Positions 8,942-18,070 are shown, numbered from the stretch's first letter. The stretch: DNA of 64,000 nt from Motiliproteus coralliicola (GCF_003345655.1 NZ_QQOH01000001.1:1240001-1304000); one strand, 5' to 3'. The notes: a model not told the origin generated them from the sequence alone. Program-made: numbers and translations.

Positions 8942-9472
8942 ATGACTCAGCCAATCAAGCCACAACCGAATCAAGCCCCCTACCCGCGTACTTTTTCCCA
9001 TATCGGTATTTCTGTTCCGGATCTGGAAGCGGCGGTGAAGTTCTACACCGAGGTGCTGGGCTGGTACCTGATCATGGAGCCTACCGAGATCATCGAGGAT
9101 GACAGCGCCATCGGTCAGATGTGTACCGATGTGTTCGGCCCGAACTGGGAGTCATTCAAGATCGCCCACCTGTCCACCGGTGACCGGATCGGCGTCGAGC
9201 TGTTTCAATTCAACAATCAGCAGAAGCCTGAAAACAACTTCGAGTACTGGAAGACCGGTATCTTCCACTTCTGTGTCCAGGATCCGGATGTGGAAGGTTT
9301 GGCTGAAAAGATCGTCGCCGCCGGCGGTAAGAAACGGATGGCGGCACCCCGATACTATTATCCCGGCGAAAAACCTTTCCGGATGATCTATATGGAAGAC
9401 CCGTTCGGCAATATTCTGGAGATCTACAGCCACAGCTACGAGCTGCATTACGCCTCAGGCGCCTATAGCTGA
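8942..9472 (+). CDS. VOC-family (glyoxalase/dioxygenase fold) protein
   Basis: 176 residues with the paired beta-alpha-beta-beta-beta modules of the vicinal-oxygen-chelate fold. The N-terminal module holds FSHIGISVPDLEAAVKFYTEVLGW and the C-terminal one FHFCVQDPDVEGLAEKIVAAGG and MIYMEDPFGNILEIYSHSYE. His in FSHIG and Glu in ILEIYSHS are the expected metal ligands. Glyoxalase I, dioxygenases and resistance proteins all use this fold, and the substrate here cannot be told. A GGAG site sits 8 bases before the ATG. It is probably regulated by the divergent LysR protein. Confidence 0.85.
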   Translation: MTQPIKPQPNQAPYPRTFSHIGISVPDLEAAVKFYTEVLGWYLIMEPTEIIEDDSAIGQMCTDVFGPNWESFKIAHLSTGDRIGVELFQFNNQQKPENNFEYWKTGIFHFCVQDPDVEGLAEKIVAAGGKKRMAAPRYYYPGEKPFRMIYMEDPFGNILEIYSHSYELHYASGAYS

Positions 9473-9487
9473 AGCCGGCAGCCATCA

Positions 9488-9510
9488 GGCTGGGCCTGGC
9501 CCAGCCTTTT
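9488..9510 (+). terminator. terminator after VOC gene
   Basis: The stem GGCTGGG/CCCAGCC with loop CCTGG is followed by TTTT, 15 bases after the VOC-protein stop. Confidence 0.8.
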
Positions 9511-9549
9511 CACTCTAGGCAATACCGCACATCCTGCATCGGGCGATGA

Positions 9550-10119
9550 TCAACAGCATCGACACTCCCGCTGGTGCGGCTGGTAACCGATCAGATTGCC
9601 GCGGTGGTCCAGCTCCATCGCACAGCAACCCTCAAACAACTGTCTCAGCTGCAGCCGGGCCCGTTGGACACGAGACTTCAGGGTCGAGTAACTGACCCCC
9701 AGCTCCTCGGCCAACGCTTTTTGCGAGCGCCCATCGATATCAACCGCTCGCAGCAACGCTGCCGCCTCCGCATCCAGACCATCGATAAAGGGTTTTACGC
9801 AGTCACCCAGCTGTTGTAACGCAACCGGTTCGTTATCAAACCACAGCCCTTCGCTCCGCTGTTCTCCGGCCTGCGGCTCATCAGCCAGCCAAGCGTTCTG
9901 GCGGCCTCGACGGCGATAGAAGTCGATCACCACATTCCGTGTCAGGGTGTAGAGCCAGGGTTTCAACCGATCGGCACCGCGCAGGCCAGCGATCTGTTGA
10001 TGGGTCTTGATCAAGACCTCCTGCAGCAGATCATCGACATCGGCCGGGTTGGCCACTTTCGATTGCAACAGCCGCTTCAGGCTGGCGCTGTACTCTTGCC
10101 AGATCTGTTCGATCGTCAC
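9550..10119 (-). CDS. sigZ: RNA polymerase sigma factor SigZ-type (ECF)
   Basis: 189-residue ECF sigma factor. Region 2 covers about 10-85 (DVDDLLQEVLIKTHQQIAGLRG, LKPWLYTLTRNVVIDFYRRRGRQ) and region 4 about 115-165 (QKALAEELGVSYSTLKSRVQRARLQLRQLF). The C-terminal tail CCAMELDHRGNLIGYQPHQRECRCC, with four cysteines, is the SigZ signature. The start is GTG at 10119 with GGGGAG upstream. No anti-sigma gene is adjacent, and the Cys tail may act as an internal redox or metal sensor (inference). It lies 73 bases downstream of the Cys-tailed GST gene on the same strand. Confidence 0.85.
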   Translation of the reverse strand: MTIEQIWQEYSASLKRLLQSKVANPADVDDLLQEVLIKTHQQIAGLRGADRLKPWLYTLTRNVVIDFYRRRGRQNAWLADEPQAGEQRSEGLWFDNEPVALQQLGDCVKPFIDGLDAEAAALLRAVDIDGRSQKALAEELGVSYSTLKSRVQRARLQLRQLFEGCCAMELDHRGNLIGYQPHQRECRCC

Positions 10120-10192
10120 AACGCTCCCCTATCCAAATAATGCCAAGCCCGACAGCCAAGCCTCACCCTTGGCCTTGTTACGACCACGATGG

Positions 10193-10897
10193 CTAGCAAC
10201 AGCTGCTGTTGGCACAGGCTTGGTCGCTTTCATTCGAGTTGCAGTTCTCGCCACGGCCTAACAGGGTCTGATCGGAAAGATAGAACTCGCTGAAGCGGTC
10301 GTCAAAGTCCGCCGAAACCGACTTCTCGGCCAGCCCGGTGGCCAGTAGCGCCTGTTGCCAGTGTTTGACCTTTGGGAACCCTGACAAAAAATCATAACCG
10401 CTACGCTGTTCGATCACCGCGGCCCGGTGCAGCAGGGGCAGCCAGGCGATATCCACCATGCTCAAGGCCGTGCCGTTAAAGTAAGGGCAATCAGCGAGCG
10501 CTAGATCCACTTTACTGAACGCGCTGTCCAACTTGGCCCGGCGCTCAACCAGCGTATCCGAATCCGGGCTGCGTTGAGCGCTGCACTGGACCAGGTAGTG
10601 TTTGCTGGCCAGATAACTCCAGGCCCGATCCAAGGCTCGCTGTTCGGACCCAAGCTCTGGCTGCAAGGCCGGGTAAGCCTCCTCCAGATACTCGACGATC
10701 GCATCGGATTCGAACAAAACGCTACCGGACTCCGTCACCAGCAGCGGCACCTGGCCATTGGGTGAGATCTCCAAGAACCATTGGGGTTTGTCGCTCAGGC
10801 TGATGTATTCCACCTGGTAAGGAATCTGCTTGGCTTCCAGCAGCGCGGTCACCCGCTGGACGAACGGACATATTTTGAAACTGATCACTTTGAGCAT
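10193..10897 (-). CDS. glutathione S-transferase family protein with Cys-rich tail
   Basis: 234 residues. A thioredoxin-like N-domain (LKVISFKICPFVQRVTALLEAKQIPYQVEY) carries CPF, the single-Cys motif of omega/CLIC-type GSTs, and the cis-Pro loop NGQVPLL. The ESDAIVEYLEE motif follows, then an all-helical C-domain. The last residues (ENCNSNESDQACANSSCC) add an unusual four-Cys tail. The ATG at 10897 has AGGAAAA upstream. Likely a glutathione-dependent thiol transferase or dehalogenase-like enzyme. It probably shares a transcript with sigZ downstream. Confidence 0.82.
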   Translation of the reverse strand: MLKVISFKICPFVQRVTALLEAKQIPYQVEYISLSDKPQWFLEISPNGQVPLLVTESGSVLFESDAIVEYLEEAYPALQPELGSEQRALDRAWSYLASKHYLVQCSAQRSPDSDTLVERRAKLDSAFSKVDLALADCPYFNGTALSMVDIAWLPLLHRAAVIEQRSGYDFLSGFPKVKHWQQALLATGLAEKSVSADFDDRFSEFYLSDQTLLGRGENCNSNESDQACANSSCC

Positions 10898-10977
10898 CGT
10901 TTTCCTCAGGATTTGGTTACTGTTGATCAGTAAGACGCAGCCCGCCTGAAAAAGACGACCATAATTTTTCAATCGGC

Positions 10978-11006
10978 AAAAAAAAGCGGCCTATCCAGCC
11001 GCTTTT
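10978..11006 (-). terminator. terminator of the DHH phosphoesterase gene
   Basis: AAAAGCGGC and GCCGCTTTT form a stem (10982-10990 with 10998-11006) around a 7-base loop. On the minus strand it ends in a long T run. It lies 22 bases past the stop at 11028. Confidence 0.85.
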
Positions 11007-11027
11007 CTTCGCTTGATGTCCTTGATG

Positions 11028-11960
11028 TCAGCCGTCTAGGGTTATCGACTTGATCAAGGCTTTCAGGGTCTGATCAGCCTCGTCGTTGGCCACCTGACAG
11101 GTTCCCGCCGCGTGATGACCGCCGCCGCCATAGTGCAGCATCAGTTCACCGATGTTGGTGCGCGAGCCCCGATCGAAGATCGACTTGCCGGTGGCAAAGA
11201 CGGTGTTCTGCTGCTTCAGCCCCCAGAGCACATGGATCGAGATATTGCACTGCGGGAACAGCGCATAAATCATGAATCGGTTGCCGGCCCAGATGGTCTC
11301 CTGGTCGCGAAGGTCCAGTACCACCAGGTTGTCATAGACCTTGGCACAACGTTGTAACTGTTGCTCAAAGTTCTGCTCGTGTTCGCGGAACAGCTCCACC
11401 CGCTCCTGCACATCAGGGAGTTGCAGAATCTGATCGATACTCATCTCCTTGCAGGCATCGATCAGCTCCATCATCAGTTGATAGTTGGAGATGCGGAAGT
11501 TGCGGAAACGTCCCAGCCCGGTGCGCGAGTCCATCAAGAAATTGAGCAGCACCCAGCCCTGCGGATTCAGTATCTCTTCACGGCTGAACTGGGCCGAGTC
11601 GGCCTTATCGACCGCTTCCATCATTTCATCCCAGACCGCAGGAAAGGCATCATGCCCACCGTAGTGCTGCCAGACCACCCGCGCCGCGGAAGGTGCCTTG
11701 GCTTCGATAATATGGTTGTCGATTGCCGCCGCGTTGCGCACTGTCTCAGACTCATGGTGATCAAAGACCAGATGAGCGCCGGGCACATAGGGCAGATTGG
11801 TGGTGATATCGTTCGGCCCGATCTCGATCAACCCGTCCTGCATATCCTTGGGATGAACAAAGGTAATCTCATCAATCAAATTCAAATGCTTAAGTAATAC
11901 CGCACAAACCAGACCGTCAAAGTCACTACGTGTTACCAAACGGTATTTTTTCTCACTCAT
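11028..11960 (-). CDS. DHH-family phosphoesterase (exopolyphosphatase-related)
   Basis: 310 residues of the DHH/DHHA1 superfamily, which contains NrnA-type oligoribonucleases and exopolyphosphatase-like enzymes. Metal-binding motifs are visible: RSDFDGL at about 11-17, the DHH triad itself (LVFDHHES, about residues 66-71) and a distal GGGHHAAGTC glycine/histidine motif of DHHA1 near residue 280. It probably hydrolyses phosphodiester or phosphoanhydride bonds in the cytoplasm; the exact substrate is unclear. Standalone gene with its own terminator. Confidence 0.85.
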   Translation of the reverse strand: MSEKKYRLVTRSDFDGLVCAVLLKHLNLIDEITFVHPKDMQDGLIEIGPNDITTNLPYVPGAHLVFDHHESETVRNAAAIDNHIIEAKAPSAARVVWQHYGGHDAFPAVWDEMMEAVDKADSAQFSREEILNPQGWVLLNFLMDSRTGLGRFRNFRISNYQLMMELIDACKEMSIDQILQLPDVQERVELFREHEQNFEQQLQRCAKVYDNLVVLDLRDQETIWAGNRFMIYALFPQCNISIHVLWGLKQQNTVFATGKSIFDRGSRTNIGELMLHYGGGGHHAAGTCQVANDEADQTLKALIKSITLDG

Positions 11961-12107
11961 GGCAAGCCCTTGTTCCTTAGCCGCTTCAATTTACGGCGAT
12001 TTCACAGATCCTATCGACAATACAGCACCAGTGGACCGCCGCATTGATCCAAATCTAAAGACAGCACCCTACGGCAGCTAAGTTATCCCAATCAACACCG
12101 GCCCGGA

Positions 12108-12647
12108 TCAAAACGAGGAGCCGGGCTGAGTGAGAAACTCAAGCTCCTCGGCACTGGACTCACGCCCGAGAATCGCATTGCGGTGCGGATAACGGCCGAA
12201 GCGATCGATAATCTCTTTGTGTTTAAGCTCAAACGAGTAGTTATCTTCCAGCCCCGGCTGCTGAAACAGCTCAACCGCCTGTTGATGAATCAATGCCGAC
12301 TCGCTGTGCATGAAGGGCATATACAGAAAGGTTCGCTGTGTTGGTTCCAGCTGCTGATCATCCCCCACAGCCACCGCCTCCTGGGCCAGAACCAGCGCCT
12401 GGGCATCACAACCGAACGCGGCAGCCTGATCCCGGTAAATATTGCGCGAGAACTGATCCAACACAATGATCTCCGCTAGGCGACCCCGGGGTTCCTGCCG
12501 CCATCGATAGAGCTCACCCTGCGCGGCGGCGGCGTGCACGTCACCAAACCGGTTGTCGATCAGCTGATCAAACTCAGCATCCTTGATCCAGTGCTTTGAG
12601 GGTTCGATCTCTTCAAACCAGAACTCGATTATCTGCTGCCAATCCAT
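12108..12647 (-). CDS. DUF924 family protein
   Basis: 179 residues. The DUF924 signature is clear: IIEFWFEEIEPSKHW at the N-terminus, LAEIIVLDQFSRNIYR in the middle, FLYMPFMHSE and HKEIIDRFGRYPHRNAILGR toward the C-terminus. The fold is helical and TPR-like, and no biochemical role is established. The start at 12647 is chosen over the upstream ATG (12677) because GGAG sits 6 bases before it and the protein then begins MDWQQIIEFWF like its relatives. Confidence 0.9.
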   Translation of the reverse strand: MDWQQIIEFWFEEIEPSKHWIKDAEFDQLIDNRFGDVHAAAAQGELYRWRQEPRGRLAEIIVLDQFSRNIYRDQAAAFGCDAQALVLAQEAVAVGDDQQLEPTQRTFLYMPFMHSESALIHQQAVELFQQPGLEDNYSFELKHKEIIDRFGRYPHRNAILGRESSAEELEFLTQPGSSF

Positions 12648-12930
12648 CACGACTCCTCTTTCGACCAGCTTGCTCATGCGGATACTTTAAACCGACAAAC
12701 CATCGACTTTAACATCAATAGCACAGTCCCGCGGGGCCGACAGCCAGGATCGAACGGAACCTGTTAAGCGACAACGTTAAGCGGCAACGGCAATGCCCCA
12801 GCAGATCGGTCGGCTTTGACTATGATTCTAGGAGGCTTCGGGTCAAAGCCCCCGGCAGTTGCTACGGAAAGTTCGTTGACCGATCCGAGCAGCGTCAACG
12901 ATCCCAAATAACAACCTGAAGGAATAACCG

Positions 12931-13506
12931 ATGAAATCACTCCTGGCCGTCGTTTGCCTGAGCAGTTTTACTACCCTAAGTTACGCCGACTGGACCCTGA
13001 ATCTGGATGACTCCAGTTTCAGTTTCGCCTCGATCAAGAAGAACCATGCCTACGAAGTTCACACCTTCAATCGCTACGAAGGACGCATCAGCGATGCCGG
13101 GGAAGCGGAGCTGACATTGGATCTGGCATCGGTTCAGACCGGTATCGAGATCCGCGATCAACGGATGCAGTCGATGCTGTTTGATACACCCAAGTTTCCC
13201 GCCGCCAGCTACCGGGTCAAGGTCGATCCGACTCAACTCAAAGCCCTGAAGCCAGGACAGCGCCTGGCAATCAACGCAGAGGGGAGCCTGTCCATCTTCG
13301 GAATCGAAAAGCCGCTTCCGGCGGCGCTCAATGTCTTCAAGCTGGGTGATAACCGCCTGCAGGTTAATACCGCCCGACCGATCGCACTCAAAGCTCAGGA
13401 CTATGGCCTTGATGGTGGTATCGAGGCTCTACGCAAGATCGCCAATCTACCGGTGATCTCACTTACGGTTCCGGTCAACTTCAGCCTGGTGTTTGACCAG
13501 CAATAA
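12931..13506 (+). CDS. YceI-family periplasmic protein
   Basis: 191 residues. The signal peptide MKSLLAVVCLSSFTTLSYA is cleaved before DWTLN. The mature protein is a lipocalin-like beta barrel of the YceI type (LDDSSFSFASIKKNHAYEVHTF, IEIRDQRMQSMLFD, FPAASYRV, SLSIFGIEKPLP), which binds isoprenoids or other amphiphiles in the periplasm. A ribosome site AAGGAA lies 7-8 bases upstream. A shared bidirectional terminator separates it from the convergent mlaC gene. Confidence 0.9.
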   Translation: MKSLLAVVCLSSFTTLSYADWTLNLDDSSFSFASIKKNHAYEVHTFNRYEGRISDAGEAELTLDLASVQTGIEIRDQRMQSMLFDTPKFPAASYRVKVDPTQLKALKPGQRLAINAEGSLSIFGIEKPLPAALNVFKLGDNRLQVNTARPIALKAQDYGLDGGIEALRKIANLPVISLTVPVNFSLVFDQQ

Positions 13507-13532
13507 TCCTGGAAATCGACCGACTGACACCC

Positions 13533-13568
13533 AAAAAAAAATGCCGCAACAAGTGCGGCATTTTTTTA
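13533..13568. terminator. bidirectional terminator, YceI gene / mlaC
   Basis: The stem ATGCCGCA (13541-13548) and TGCGGCAT (13554-13561) has a five-base loop and is flanked by A8 on the left and T7 on the right. It serves both convergent genes. Confidence 0.92.
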
Positions 13569-13583
13569 GCTAGGCGTTTAGGC

Positions 13584-14252
13584 TTAACTGTCGGCCTTGG
13601 CTTTGTCAGCTTCTTCTTTCTCAGCCGTCGCGATCGCCCAGTTGTCGATCACCTTGCCAACATCTTTGTGCTGCTCCATAAAGTGGGCGAACTGGTTGCG
13701 GAACACCAAGCCGATATTGATCCCTTCGGCGATGATGTTCTCCACCTTCCACTCCTTGGCCTTATTCAGGTACAGCGCGTATTGAACCTGGAAGGTCTGC
13801 CCGTCCTTGAGGGTGATGACCGAAGGCACCTTAGCGCGCTTCTTTTTCTTATCGTAAACGGCTTTGCCAATCTCGACCTCTTTGAGCTGGTCCAGATTTT
13901 CCAGCCCTTTACTGTAGGTCTTGACCAGAGAGTGCTTGAAGATACCGACGAAGTTTTGCTTCTGTTCTTCGCTGGCCTTGCGGCCGTGCTTACCCATCAC
14001 CTTGCGGGCGATACGGGGAAAATCCACCACCGGGCCCAGCTCTTTCTCCATCAGCGCCAGCAGCTCATCATCGGGCATACCAGCCACCAGCACCTTGTCA
14101 TCGATCAGGCGCTGCAACGACTGGTAGCTGCTGTCGATCACCTGTTCCGGCGTCGCCGAATCGGCCTGTGCCAGACCTCCGATCATCAGGGTCAGCATCA
14201 TCAACAAAGAGGAGCGCCAGAATCGAGTCCAGCGTTGAGTCATAGAGATCAT
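13584..14252 (-). CDS. mlaC: MlaC-like phospholipid-binding protein
   Basis: 222 residues. The signal peptide ends at AQA (residue ~30). The mature part is a typical MlaC/Ttg2D domain (PEQVIDSSYQSLQRLIDD, VDFPRIARKVMGKHGRKASEEQKQNFVGIFKHSLVKTYSKGL, WKVENIIAEGINIGLVFRNQF). MlaC shuttles phospholipids across the periplasm between the outer-membrane MlaA complex and the inner-membrane MlaFEDB. The start at 14252 has AAGG upstream. The C-terminal tail is Lys/Glu/Ala-rich. The usual mlaFEDB genes are not adjacent, so this may be a second, orphan copy. Confidence 0.88.
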   Translation of the reverse strand: MISMTQRWTRFWRSSLLMMLTLMIGGLAQADSATPEQVIDSSYQSLQRLIDDKVLVAGMPDDELLALMEKELGPVVDFPRIARKVMGKHGRKASEEQKQNFVGIFKHSLVKTYSKGLENLDQLKEVEIGKAVYDKKKKRAKVPSVITLKDGQTFQVQYALYLNKAKEWKVENIIAEGINIGLVFRNQFAHFMEQHKDVGKVIDNWAIATAEKEEADKAKADS

Positions 14253-14321
14253 TATTTCGCCTTCAGTTAAAGTCATTGCCCCTCAGACAGGCCATGACAC
14301 AAATGATTCAATCGTTAGGGA

Positions 14322-14699
14322 TTACCACAACGGCCAGTTCTTAAATGCCACCAGGCCCCAGATCACCGCCAACAGTACCAGAGCAAGGAAAACCGCCGCT
14401 GAACCGATATCTTTGGCCCGTCCCGACAGGGGATGACGTTCTTCACCAACTCGATCCACCACCGCTTCGATAGCCGAGTTCATCAGTTCCATCAGCAGCA
14501 CCAAGCCGACCGGTAGATAGAGCAGAGCCAACTCCGCCGCATCGGCCGCAATCCAGTAGCCTATGGGCAACAGGATAATCGTCAGGATCAGCTCCTGACG
14601 AAAGGCCGCCTCATGCTTCCAAGCCGCCCGGAAACCCTGCCACGAATAGATCGCCGCGTGATAGATACGGCTCAGGCCGCTGCGTCCGGGCTTAGACAT
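14322..14699 (-). CDS. dgkA: diacylglycerol kinase, prokaryotic type
   Basis: 125 residues, normal DgkA length. Phosphorylates diacylglycerol to phosphatidate in the inner membrane. Three membrane helices are visible. The signature ELMNSAIEAVVDRVGEERH carries the catalytic Glu, and the amphipathic N-terminus GFRAAWKHEAAFRQELIL is conserved. Its ATG overlaps the stop of the flavodoxin gene (TGATG), so the two are translationally coupled. Confidence 0.95.
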   Translation of the reverse strand: MSKPGRSGLSRIYHAAIYSWQGFRAAWKHEAAFRQELILTIILLPIGYWIAADAAELALLYLPVGLVLLMELMNSAIEAVVDRVGEERHPLSGRAKDIGSAAVFLALVLLAVIWGLVAFKNWPLW

Positions 14700-15214
14700 C
14701 AGAATTCAGCCAGCACCTGTTTGCACCATTTGCTGACCCGCTCGTCGGTCAGCTCACTCTGACAGTCTTCATCCAACGCCAACCCGACAAACTGCTTGCC
14801 GTCGGGGGTCAGCGCCACCGATGCGCTGAAGTCATAGCCTTCGTTGGGCCAGTAGCCGACCATTTCGGCACCGGCCTCGACCAGCTTGTCGTGCAATTTG
14901 CCCATCGCATCGAGGAACCAGTCGCCGTAGCCGATCTGATCGCCGAGGCCGAACAACGCGATCCGCTTGCCATTCAGCTCCAGCTCGTCCAGATCTTCCC
15001 AGACATCCTCCCACTCAGACTGGATTTCACCGTAGTCCCAGGTTGGAATTCCCATGATAATCCGGTCGAAAACACAGGCCTCGGCGGGAGATGCATCGGC
15101 AACATCGAACAGCTGCACCTCATGACCGGCCAAGTTCTCCTGAATTTTCTCAGCAACATCCTCGGTGTTTCCGGTCGTTGAACCGTAAATCAATGCGATT
15201 TTCACGTCTTTCAT
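14699..15214 (-). CDS. long-chain flavodoxin (FldB-like)
   Basis: 171 residues. The FMN phosphate loop is GSTTGNTEDVAEKI near the N-terminus. The two isoalloxazine-contacting loops are PTWDYGEIQSEWEDVW and GLGDQIGYGDWFLDAMGKL, and the 20-residue insert of long-chain flavodoxins is present. It acts as a low-potential one-electron carrier in the cytoplasm. The start at 15214 (MKDVKIALIYGS) matches the family, and the frame upstream adds no conserved residues. Overlaps dgkA. Confidence 0.92.
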   Translation of the reverse strand: MKDVKIALIYGSTTGNTEDVAEKIQENLAGHEVQLFDVADASPAEACVFDRIIMGIPTWDYGEIQSEWEDVWEDLDELELNGKRIALFGLGDQIGYGDWFLDAMGKLHDKLVEAGAEMVGYWPNEGYDFSASVALTPDGKQFVGLALDEDCQSELTDERVSKWCKQVLAEF

Positions 15215-15274
15215 TCTCAACAAACAAAGCTCGCCCGCGCGGGTATCAGCGGCGCCGGGCAAGTTAGTGCGGGG

Positions 15275-15604
15275 TTATTTTTTGGGGGCAAAGGCGTCAA
15301 AGGTATTTTGCGTCAGTCGCTCGATCGCCTCGCGGGCCTCATTGAAGGTTTCCAGGTTCTCGCTGCTGGCATTTTTCAGCGTCGCTTCGACGGTCTGGGT
15401 GTACTTCTTCTGCAGTTCGATCAGCTCCTGCGCCGAGCCGCAGCTCTGCAGCTCCCGGGTCTGGGACATGGTTTGGTTCATGCAAGCTTTGGCGCACTCG
15501 ATCTGCTGCTCCGTCAGCTTTTCAAGCATCCGGGTCTGGATCTCCATCAGCTCTTTGATCGGTTCCATCGATACATTCAATTTTTTGCTCATATCTTGAA
15601 ACAT
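15275..15604 (-). CDS. phasin-family protein
   Basis: 109 residues, almost wholly amphipathic helix. It matches the phasin pattern (LMEIQTRMLEKLTEQQIECAKACMNQTMSQTRELQ, followed by ELIELQKKYTQTVEATLKNASSENLETFNEAR). Phasins coat polyhydroxyalkanoate granules. No PHA synthase lies in the window, so the link to storage is by family only. It lies 60 bases upstream of the flavodoxin gene on the same strand. Confidence 0.82.
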   Translation of the reverse strand: MFQDMSKKLNVSMEPIKELMEIQTRMLEKLTEQQIECAKACMNQTMSQTRELQSCGSAQELIELQKKYTQTVEATLKNASSENLETFNEAREAIERLTQNTFDAFAPKK

Positions 15605-15782
15605 ACTCTCTATCCCTGCTTATCAATGCCAAAATTATAAGCTGTGGCTCCGCAGACTGTACAGATCTGACTACGATACCGGCAGACCGGTTAACGGCGT
15701 TTACTGACCGACCGGCGAAAGAGCGTTAGCATAGCGTTTATCACCAGTCCCGAGAATGACGGGGATCAAAGAGGATCACGCA

Positions 15783-16163
15783 ATGCGCTTACTACACACG
15801 ATGCTACGGGTCACCGACCTGGATCGTTCGATCGAGTTTTATACCGAACTGCTGGGGATGCAGCTGTTGCGGCGCAAGGACTTTGACAGCGGTCGCTTTA
15901 CCCTCGCCTTCCTCGGCTACGGCGATGAAGCGGAGCACACCGTGCTGGAACTGACCCACAACTGGGATACCGACAGCTACGAGCTGGGCTCGGCCTATGG
16001 CCATATCGCCATCGAAGTGGAAGACGTCTACGCCGCCTGCGACAAGATCAAAGCCAAAGGCGGCAACGTGGTCCGCGAAGCCGGTCCAATGAAGCATGGC
16101 AGCACGGTGCTGGCGTTTGTGGAAGACCCGGACGGCTACCAGATCGAGCTGCTCGGGGGCTGA
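15783..16163 (+). CDS. gloA: lactoylglutathione lyase (glyoxalase I)
   Basis: 127 residues. Isomerises the methylglyoxal-glutathione hemithioacetal to S-lactoylglutathione. The sequence follows E. coli GloA closely: [70 protein letters not shown]. Metal ligands His5, Glu in LELTHNW, His in YGHIA and Glu in QIELL are all present. The start at 15783 is supported by GAGG upstream and by family alignment. Confidence 0.96.
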   Translation: MRLLHTMLRVTDLDRSIEFYTELLGMQLLRRKDFDSGRFTLAFLGYGDEAEHTVLELTHNWDTDSYELGSAYGHIAIEVEDVYAACDKIKAKGGNVVREAGPMKHGSTVLAFVEDPDGYQIELLGG

Positions 16164-16283
16164 CCGCTGCTGCCCCCCCTGGTGGCGGGGGTACACCCTC
16201 GCTTTCAGCTTGAACCCCATCCCGGCTAACGCTCTAATAGCCATGGATCTTTTCACATAACACGCCCAAGAGTCCTGCAATCT

Positions 16284-17585
16284 ATGCCACACCCGATCAG
16301 CGACGACGATCTGCGATTCGATCAGCAACATATCTGGCACCCCTACACCTCCATGATCGACCCGCTGCCGACCTACCCGGTGGACAGTGCCGACGGCGTC
16401 TATCTTCAGCTTAGCGACGGTCGCCGACTGATCGACGGCATGTCCTCCTGGTGGTCCACCATCCACGGTTACAACCACCCGACGCTCAATGCCGCGGCGA
16501 GCGAACAGTTGGAAGCGATGTCCCACGTGATGTTCGGCGGCTTGACCCATCAGCCGGCAATTTCGCTGAGCCGCAAGCTGGTGGAGATGAGCCCCGAGGG
16601 GTTGGACAAGGTGTTTCTGGCCGATTCCGGTTCGGTCTCGGTCGAAGTGGCGATCAAGATGGCGATTCAGTATTGGCAGGCGCGTGGCCAGTCCGACAAG
16701 TGCCGGTTGCTGACCATCCGCAACGGTTATCACGGCGACACCTTCGGCGCGATGGCGGTCTGCGACCCGGTCAACGGCATGCACGAGCTGTTCAGCGGTG
16801 TCTTGCCGCAGCACCTGTTCGCACCGGCTCCCCATTTGGGTTTCGACGGCAGCGACAACGATGAGGATATTGCGGCGCTGGAAACGTTGATGGAACAGAA
16901 CCATCAGCAACTGGCGGCGTTGATTCTGGAGCCAATCGTCCAGGGCGCCGGGGGCATGCGCTTTTACCGCCCCGACTATCTACAGCGAGCCCGCGAACTC
17001 TGCGATCGCTATAACCTGCTGCTGATCGCCGATGAGATCGCCACCGGCTTTGGCCGTAGCGGCAAGCTGTTCGCCTGCGAACACGCCGATATCAGCCCCG
17101 ACATTCTCTGCCTCGGCAAAGCCCTGACCGGTGGCTATATGACCCTGGCCGCAACCCTGACCAGCACCGAGATCGCCGAAACTATCTCCAGCGGCGGCGC
17201 CGGCTGCTTTATGCACGGCCCGACCTTTATGGGCAATCCTCTGGCCTGTTCGGTCGCCAATGCCAGCCTGGAACTGCTGCAGAGCGACCCCTGGCAGCCG
17301 CGGGTCGAGCGGATCGAAGCAGGACTGCAACAAGGTTTGGCCCCCTGCGCCGAACTCGACAGCGTCGCCGATGTGCGGGTGCTGGGTGCGATCGGAGTGG
17401 TCGAAATGAAACAGCCGGTTCAGATGGCGTCGATCCAGCGCGCCTTTGTCGACCAGGGAGTCTGGGTTCGCCCCTTCGGCAAACTGGTCTACGTCATGCC
17501 TCCGTTCATCATCAGTCCGGAGCAGCTTGAACAGCTGACCCAGGCGATCCATCGCGTAATCTCAACCCAACAGGACACAAAGTAA
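16284..17585 (+). CDS. bioA: adenosylmethionine-8-amino-7-oxononanoate aminotransferase
   Basis: 433 residues. PLP enzyme that converts KAPA to DAPA in biotin synthesis with S-adenosylmethionine as amino donor. Characteristic stretches are [12 protein letters not shown] near the N-terminus, [50 protein letters not shown] and [17 protein letters not shown] with the PLP lysine. It stands apart from any bioBFHCD cluster. The thioesterase gene follows only 9 bases later. Confidence 0.96.
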   Translation: MPHPISDDDLRFDQQHIWHPYTSMIDPLPTYPVDSADGVYLQLSDGRRLIDGMSSWWSTIHGYNHPTLNAAASEQLEAMSHVMFGGLTHQPAISLSRKLVEMSPEGLDKVFLADSGSVSVEVAIKMAIQYWQARGQSDKCRLLTIRNGYHGDTFGAMAVCDPVNGMHELFSGVLPQHLFAPAPHLGFDGSDNDEDIAALETLMEQNHQQLAALILEPIVQGAGGMRFYRPDYLQRARELCDRYNLLLIADEIATGFGRSGKLFACEHADISPDILCLGKALTGGYMTLAATLTSTEIAETISSGGAGCFMHGPTFMGNPLACSVANASLELLQSDPWQPRVERIEAGLQQGLAPCAELDSVADVRVLGAIGVVEMKQPVQMASIQRAFVDQGVWVRPFGKLVYVMPPFIISPEQLEQLTQAIHRVISTQQDTK

Positions 17586-17594
17586 GGAAACAAC

Positions 17595-18029
17595 ATGGCC
17601 CGTATCAAGATCGAGATGCCCGATCACTTTATCTTCAGCACCGAACTGCCGATCCGTATCAGCGACATCAACTACGGTGGTCACCTGAGCAACGACCGCA
17701 TCCTGTCGCTGGTCCACGAGGCCCGGGTCCAGTTTCTGAAGGGCTACCAGTACAGCGAGCTGGATGTCGAAGGACGGGGCCTGATCATGACCGACTCGGC
17801 CACCATCTATAAGGCCGAAGGCTTCCACGGTGACCGCTTGCAGGTCGATATCGCCGTCAGTGATTTCAACAAGTACGGCTGCGACTTCTTCTACCTGCTC
17901 AGCAACAAGGACACCGCGGTTGAGATTGCCCACGTCAAAACCGGTTTCGTGTTCTTCGACTACGACGAGCGCAAGGTGGTCCGGGTCCCGGAAGGGTTCA
18001 AAAATCGTTTCGTGAAACAGGCTGAATAA
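17595..18029 (+). CDS. acyl-CoA thioesterase, hot-dog fold (4HBT type)
   Basis: 144 residues. Single hot-dog domain with RISDINYGGHLSNDRILSLVHEARVQFL, in which the Asp and the glycine-His stretch resemble the 4-hydroxybenzoyl-CoA/YbgC thioesterase catalytic region. It probably hydrolyses acyl-CoA or acyl-ACP thioesters. It begins 9 bases after bioA with AAGGAA as ribosome site, so co-transcription is likely, and a role in pimeloyl supply is conceivable but not shown. Confidence 0.85.
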   Translation: MARIKIEMPDHFIFSTELPIRISDINYGGHLSNDRILSLVHEARVQFLKGYQYSELDVEGRGLIMTDSATIYKAEGFHGDRLQVDIAVSDFNKYGCDFFYLLSNKDTAVEIAHVKTGFVFFDYDERKVVRVPEGFKNRFVKQAE

Positions 18030-18070
18030 ACTCTGAGCTAACCCTCAATCCCAGTTCAAGGAGGAAGACC

